Assembly: GCA_028023455.1 (NCBI GenBank)
Contig: JAQFVV010006353.1
Span: 246,001-310,000 of the forward strand
DNA: 64,000 nt
Source: Epiperipatus broadwayi
Lineage: Eukaryota > Onychophora > Udeonychophora > Euonychophora > Peripatidae
Direction of reading: 5' to 3'
Below are positions 59,917 to 64,000 of the stretch, piece after piece. The position numbers and the translations under genes are program-made. The notes under the pieces are model-generated. The model worked only from the letters and a program-made list of their open reading frames with translations, was not told the origin of the DNA and did no database searches. Position 1 is the first letter of the stretch, and the number at the start of each line of letters is the position of its first letter.

Positions 59917-60424
59917 TGTGCCTATATTGATTCAGTTACATTGATGAATCAAAATGGCATTAAAAACATTCACGAACATGATCTTTTATATAATAAATGG
60001 ATGAATTTTAATCCGTATTTGTAGAACATTCAGTTATCAGTAATTGAAGTTTTTATTTTGTCATATTTTATTTTTATTTTAAATGCGGAAAATGATTTGA
60101 AGAAAAGAAAAATTAGTCATATTTATAACAGAATTTATTAAATAATCAATATAATTGGGTTAATATACATAAATTATGGAAATTTGGCCATTTGTGTGAG
60201 AATGTTAACATAGCGTGAATTTAATGAGATTTTATTTTTTAAGTTTTGACTGTTAAATACTATTCAGAATGGTGTGTATGCCGCAAGCGGTTGTAGCCAT
60301 TACTTATTTTTGTATATTGGTATTTTAAATATTGTAGAAATTTATGCCACAGTTTTTTGTTTATTATATTTATCTTATTTATATAGTTTACAATACATGA
60401 CATGTTTGCAATAATGTAGAACAT

Positions 60425-61000
60425 CAACCTATATCATCACCATCAACCATTATCAATCTATCTTCTCTGATCTCTGGCATCTCTTCTCCACATTACCCCT
60501 TCACACTTTCTTATTTCATCCATCCATCTCACATGTGATCTCTTTCAAAGTCGTTTACACTATCTTGGAATCCAGTTTAAGAAATCAATTGTCCATATAT
60601 TATCATCTCTTTTAGCAATATGTCCAGCCCAACTCCACTTGTCTTTTAATTTTTTCAGTGAGGTCAGTAACACCTGTTTGTTCTCTTACCCATATATTGT
60701 ATTTTCGATCTCTTCTTGTTACTCCCACCATGCATCTCTCCATACTTCTTTGAGTGGTCTGAAGTCTCTGTATTGCTCTTCTATTAAGTGTCCAAGTCTC
60801 AGATCCATAAGTAAGAACTGGTAAAACACATTTATTAAAAACCTTTTCAAACACATCAGCTTATTTCCTTTTAGTATCCAGTTATTTCTACCATTATGTT
60901 TCCATCTGTATTAATAATCTGACCAAGGGTATTTGTAACTGTTAGCTTCTTCTAACTCATCATAATCAATCTTTATTCTCATATTTTGAGAAAATCCATT
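60425..61000 (-). pseudogene. RTE-like LINE C-terminal half
   Basis: The minus strand gives FNGFSQNMRIKIDYDELEEA, then NKCVLPVLTYGSETWTLNRR, QTTQRSMERCMVGVTRRDRK, NIWVREQTGVTDL, SWAGHIAKRDDN and SHVRWMDEIRKC. It is collinear with 58790-59400 and better preserved there than that copy. A few frameshifts remain. The tail reads GGTTGATGGTGATGATATAG. The element begins in the motif D region, so it is 5'-truncated. Confidence 0.75.
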
Positions 61001-61366
61001 AAACATTATATATTGTACAATAGTATATATTATTAACCTATATATTGTATATTATATATTATAAATACATGCATGCATATTTTATAGGAATGATTTTAGA
61101 AAATGTCTATAAAAGTTGTTTTGAGACATAGAAGAGGAATTATAATGTAATTTGCATATGGTTATAAAAACAAATGGTTCATACAAAAATCTTGGACTTG
61201 GTAAGAATGTGGTGTTTGTATTAGTTTTATATTAAAATTAACAGGCTATTTTGGAACGAAAACAAAAGGAATACGAATTAATAAACTACTTAATAATGAA
61301 GCATTAAATAATTTAAAAAATAGAATGTATAATATGAGCATATATATTACATATTATAATTATGTC

Positions 61367-61476
61367 CTTGTATATTTTTTATCATGTGTCAAAGCATCGC
61401 CAGGTTCCGGGACAACTGCTTGTAAGGCAGCTGTGCTGACCACTCGGCCACCAACGTTTGAAAGCTTGTATATTTT
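61367..61476 (-). mobile_element. minimal tRNA-derived SINE with 12-bp target duplication
   Basis: Minus-strand body CGTTGGTGGCCGAGTGGTCA, CAGCTGCCTTACAAGCAG, GATGCTTTGACACATG plus A-rich end. The B box region is shortened (GGAACCTGGCGATGC). Target repeats CTTGTATATTTT at 61367-61378 and 61465-61476. Confidence 0.75.
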
Positions 61477-61965
61477 ATAGTTACGATTACAGAAAATGAC
61501 TATAAAAATTATTTGAGATATAGGAGAGAAATTATAATATAATTTACATACGGGTTCATACAAAAAAACTAGGACTTGGGAAAGAAAAGTGTTTTTATTA
61601 GTTTTGTATTGAAATTAACAGACCATTTTGGAAAGATAGAAAGATGAATACTACTATCAATAAAGATCTTATTAATTAATAAAGTATTAATTTATTAAAT
61701 AATTTAAAAAAACAGACTTTAGATTTTAATTATTTCCGTGTCTGAACTTGAGAAATTCGTTTTGGTTAAAATAATATTTGGCAGTAAAGCGAATACTTTT
61801 TAAAATGCATTATTTTTTTTTTTGCTCAACCGCTAACGGGTTGTTAATTACTTTGAAGGGATTAACGAAAAGCAGAGAGGAAAATATCTTCTTTTCATTC
61901 AATCAAGAAGTTACAAAAGTCAAGGTTGAATAATTTTGATTAAACGTTGTGAAAAGTTAAAAATA

Positions 61966-62098
61966 AGCCTTTTTCCTTTTTTTTTTCCATGTGTCATAGC
62001 ATCGGCCGGGACGCGAACCCACAACCGTCTGCAAACAACTACTTGCTTGCATGGCAGCTGCGATACCTCTCGGCTAACAACGCAAGACAGCCTTTTTC
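61966..62098 (-). mobile_element. minimal tRNA-derived SINE with 10-bp target duplication
   Basis: Minus-strand body with GTTAGCCGAGAGGTATCG, CAGCTGCCATGCAAGCAAG, B box GGGTTCGCGTCCC, GATGCTATGACACATG and an A run. AGCCTTTTTC is repeated at 61966-61975 and 62089-62098. It lies ~0.5 kb from the previous copy in the same orientation. Confidence 0.75.
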
Positions 62099-62639
62099 TT
62101 ATTATCAAAATATCCTATTCTGAAATTTTAGAAGAACCCGCTAAAATTTTATCTTTGTTCTGTTTTTACACATATATGTGTCTATTATTCAATATGTACA
62201 GCTTAATATTATTAATTCCATTAGAGGTGATCTCCAATTTTTAAGAATTCCAAGACATTTTTTTTTTTTTTAGAATTATAGTACTAGTATATACTACTTA
62301 TCTGTGTTTGTACAGCATGGTTATAATAATAAAATAAGTACATTTTGAATTACAAGTGTCAAATTAACTCAACCCACATCTTTGACACTATCCACTTTAG
62401 ATAAATATAATAATATTGATTTTTAATCATTTACTAAACTAGAGATTATCTCTAGCACAGATATAAACTTTAAAACGCAATTAAAGATTAATATATCTGA
62501 TTTTTTAAAATTAAACACACAAACACATGGAGTTATTAACACACACCCCCACATGTAATAGCTTTATAAATATATTAAATAATCTCAGTATTACCACATA
62601 TTCTTTTAAATTCATATAAATAAAGATACTATAAAAGGC

Positions 62640-62700
62640 AAATGACTTCCAAGATGCATTTCTGTGCTGAACCAGCACTCATCGGTTGGTTTATATCTAT
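62640..62700 (-). ncRNA. hammerhead motif, family C, mutated arm
   Basis: Minus strand: CCAA, CCGATGA (U4 changed to C), perfect stem II GTGCTG/CAGCAC, an extra A before GAAA, ATGCATC, TTGG. Two core lesions make cleavage unlikely. Confidence 0.5.
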
Positions 62701-62874
62701 GCTAAAGACAATCTCTAGTTTAGTAAATGATTAATAATAGTCATTACGGTATTTATCTAAAGTGGATAATGTCATAGATGTGGGTTGAATTAACTTGATA
62801 CTTATAATTCAAAATGTAATTATTTAATATAGATAAATATTTTTCATATAATAAAGATTTATATGAGAGATATG

Positions 62875-62926
62875 ACCTGGACCAACTGATGAGTGCTGAT
62901 TCAGCACGAAATGCATCTTTGGGTCC
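62875..62926 (+). ncRNA. hammerhead ribozyme motif, family C, best copy
   Basis: GGACCAA, core CTGATGA (62886-62892), stem II GTGCTG (62893-62898), ATT loop, CAGCAC (62902-62907), GAAA (62908-62911), ATGCAT palindromic stem III (62911-62916), cleavage C62917, then TTTGGGTCC pairing back to GGACCAA. All invariant core bases and a G-C at the base of stem II are present. Type I, with a stem III that would be stable only as a dimer. Known counterparts occur in PLEs and small retrozyme-like repeats. Confidence 0.75.
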
Positions 62927-63399
62927 ATTTGTCTTTTATTTTATCATTATACGAATTTAAAAGAATATGTGGTTATATTGAGGTTATTTAATATATTTAT
63001 AATAAAATAAGCTTTCTTCCCCAAATACATACAATTCAAAAAGTAGTTTGTGGGAGTTGATGTGTAAATAGTAGAATTTATTTTTAAAGAATGTTAATAA
63101 ATATTTTGACTTAATTTTGATTACATCGTAAAAAAATTTAAGAACTGTGTTGCATTCCACAGAAAATCATTACTGCTTTAATTTATTGTATTTACAAAAC
63201 TGAAATGATGGTATTATAGCCAATTAACACCCATTCTCTTTAATTAATTGGAGTGCCCTGTATAGTTTAGTGCAACGACAGAGTATCGGACTCCGGAACT
63301 TAAGTTCCTCAGATCTATTCTAGTTATGACACTCACACTTAATTCCCAAGCAATACAACATCCAATTATTTATTTATTTTATTACTTGGAGATTCATTA

Positions 63400-64000
63400 A
63401 TAAAACGGTAGCAATTTTTTCCAACATAATGGCACCACATAGTGTAAACCGTAATAATCAATAGATACTAGAAGCTTGTGTATTACAATCCCCATCCCTT
63501 GCCCCCCAATATCCCCAGATTAGTTTCTAGCTTATGGCTTTCATCAATGATAAGCCTTAGTATTCTGGGAGCAGTGCTCCTGGATCTTTAGATCTAACAG
63601 ACCCCCTCCAGCACATACCCTTTACCTTTTTGATTAACTACAAAGCTATCAGTCAAACTGAAAACACAATAATGTTTACAATCTATAGTCTTACAGATCT
63701 GAATCCAGTTCAGTATCTATACATTATGGTGTCTCTAGTTTTTTAATAACCATAGTTATCATTATCCTTTGGTTCAGATTGGTATTAAAACATCACATGA
63801 TCACCTTTTCTAATGCTTACACAAGTTATTAAAATAGTAGCAAGTTTTTCCACACAATCGTGCCACCTAGTGGAAGTTCTAGTAATCAATAAATGCTAGA
63901 AGGTTGTGCATTATAATACCTATCCAGTGATGTTTTAATCGTTTAATGCCAATCCTAGCCAAACGGTAATGGATATCTGTGGTATTCAAAATCTCACACT
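63400..64000 (-). repeat. family A units in tandem (429-bp period)
   Basis: GTAGCAATTTTTTCC at 63408 and GTAGCAAGTTTTTCC at 63837 mark the same unit position 429 bp apart. The first unit includes a minus-strand hammerhead relic (63511-63560; TTGATGA instead of CTGATGA, GAAACTAATC). The second has an internal deletion (joint near CCTATCCAGTGATGTTTTAA) and runs off the window end. The junction carries ACATGATCACC and ACACAAGTTATTAAAATAG. Confidence 0.65.

Larger units (their letters stand above)
62338..63010. repeat. two interleaved inverted repeats carrying family C hammerheads
   Basis: First pair: 62338-62470 with 62690-62825 (AACTCAACCCACATCTTTGA / ATAGATGTGGGTTGAATTAA). Second pair: 62565-62690 with 62870-63010 (CACATATTCTTTTAAATTC / GAATTTAAAAGAATATGTGG). 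The order A-B-A'-B' is not a simple palindrome. The second pair carries a hammerhead in each arm. Confidence 0.65.

Noticed and set aside
61360-62108. Minus-strand short peptides with GRVVSTAALQAV and RRLWVRVPADAMT
   Set aside because: These are translations of the tRNA-derived SINE, not genes.
1-64000. CRISPR array, bacterial operon or viral genome
   Set aside because: No regularly spaced identical repeats, no dense same-strand coding and no viral genes; the composition and the spliced exon are animal-like.

Overview
This is eukaryotic, animal-type DNA. It is very A+T rich (roughly 70-75 % by eye), almost gene-free, and has no operons, bacterial genes or CRISPR. The best gene anchor is one short exon at 21481-21567 (+). 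It encodes a FERM-domain N-terminus that I recognise as the MYLIP/Idol (Drosophila Dnr1) E3 ubiquitin ligase, and it ends at a consensus splice donor. No second MYLIP exon was found, so the sequence to the right is probably a very long first intron, or that intron plus unrelated intergenic DNA. A G+C-richer segment at 15244-15600, with a splice acceptor, short open frames and an AATAAA signal, looks like the terminal exon of a different plus-strand gene upstream. The gene and element families fit an invertebrate metazoan; I cannot name the species.

Most of the recognisable content is mobile DNA. (1) A pair of Penelope-like elements (PLE) in head-to-head inverted orientation fills 27054-32094, flanked by a 13-bp target duplication. 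The left copy carries more of the N-terminus but is broken; the right copy is 5'-truncated but keeps an open frame with reverse transcriptase and GIY-YIG endonuclease. A second, decayed PLE end with a GIY-YIG domain lies at 23340-24120. (2) RTE-like LINE fragments lie at 930-1110, 50875-51090, 53480-53770, 58255-59430 and 60425-61000. (3) A mariner relic lies at 52115-53004, a hAT-like non-autonomous element at 38709-39292, and several small inverted-repeat elements are scattered. (4) A minimal tRNA-derived SINE of about 90 bp is present four times (2.1, 25.2, 61.4 and 62.0 kb), each copy with its own target duplication.

The most interesting content is a set of dispersed repeat families with hammerhead-ribozyme architecture (called here A, B, C and D). 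Family C has a textbook CTGATGA / stem II / GAAA core, a palindromic stem III and a two-part stem I, best at 62875-62926 and 47745-47800. Its copies sit in palindromes whose outer edges look like a tRNA T-arm/B box. Families A and B have CTGANGA...GAAAC plus ACTAGTC or ACCGGTC and paired stem I segments that covary between families, but carry an unusual mismatch at the base of stem II. Family A occurs as 170-bp-arm palindromes, single units, a tandem pair with a 429-bp period, and miniature deletion derivatives. Its 11-13-bp target duplications resemble that of the PLE, so PLE machinery is a plausible mobiliser. The PLE pair is itself inserted into a family A element.

Layout: 0.4-0.7 kb promoter-like; 0.75-4.4 kb repeats; 4.4-13.3 kb mostly featureless AT-rich DNA with scattered repeats; 14.1-15.6 kb possible exons; 21.2-22.1 kb MYLIP promoter, exon 1 and intron-1 control-like DNA; 23.3-32.1 kb dense PLE, SINE and hammerhead nest; 33.3-51 kb repeats with two tandem arrays at 47.5-49.5 kb; 51.7-64 kb transposon and LINE relics and hammerhead repeats.
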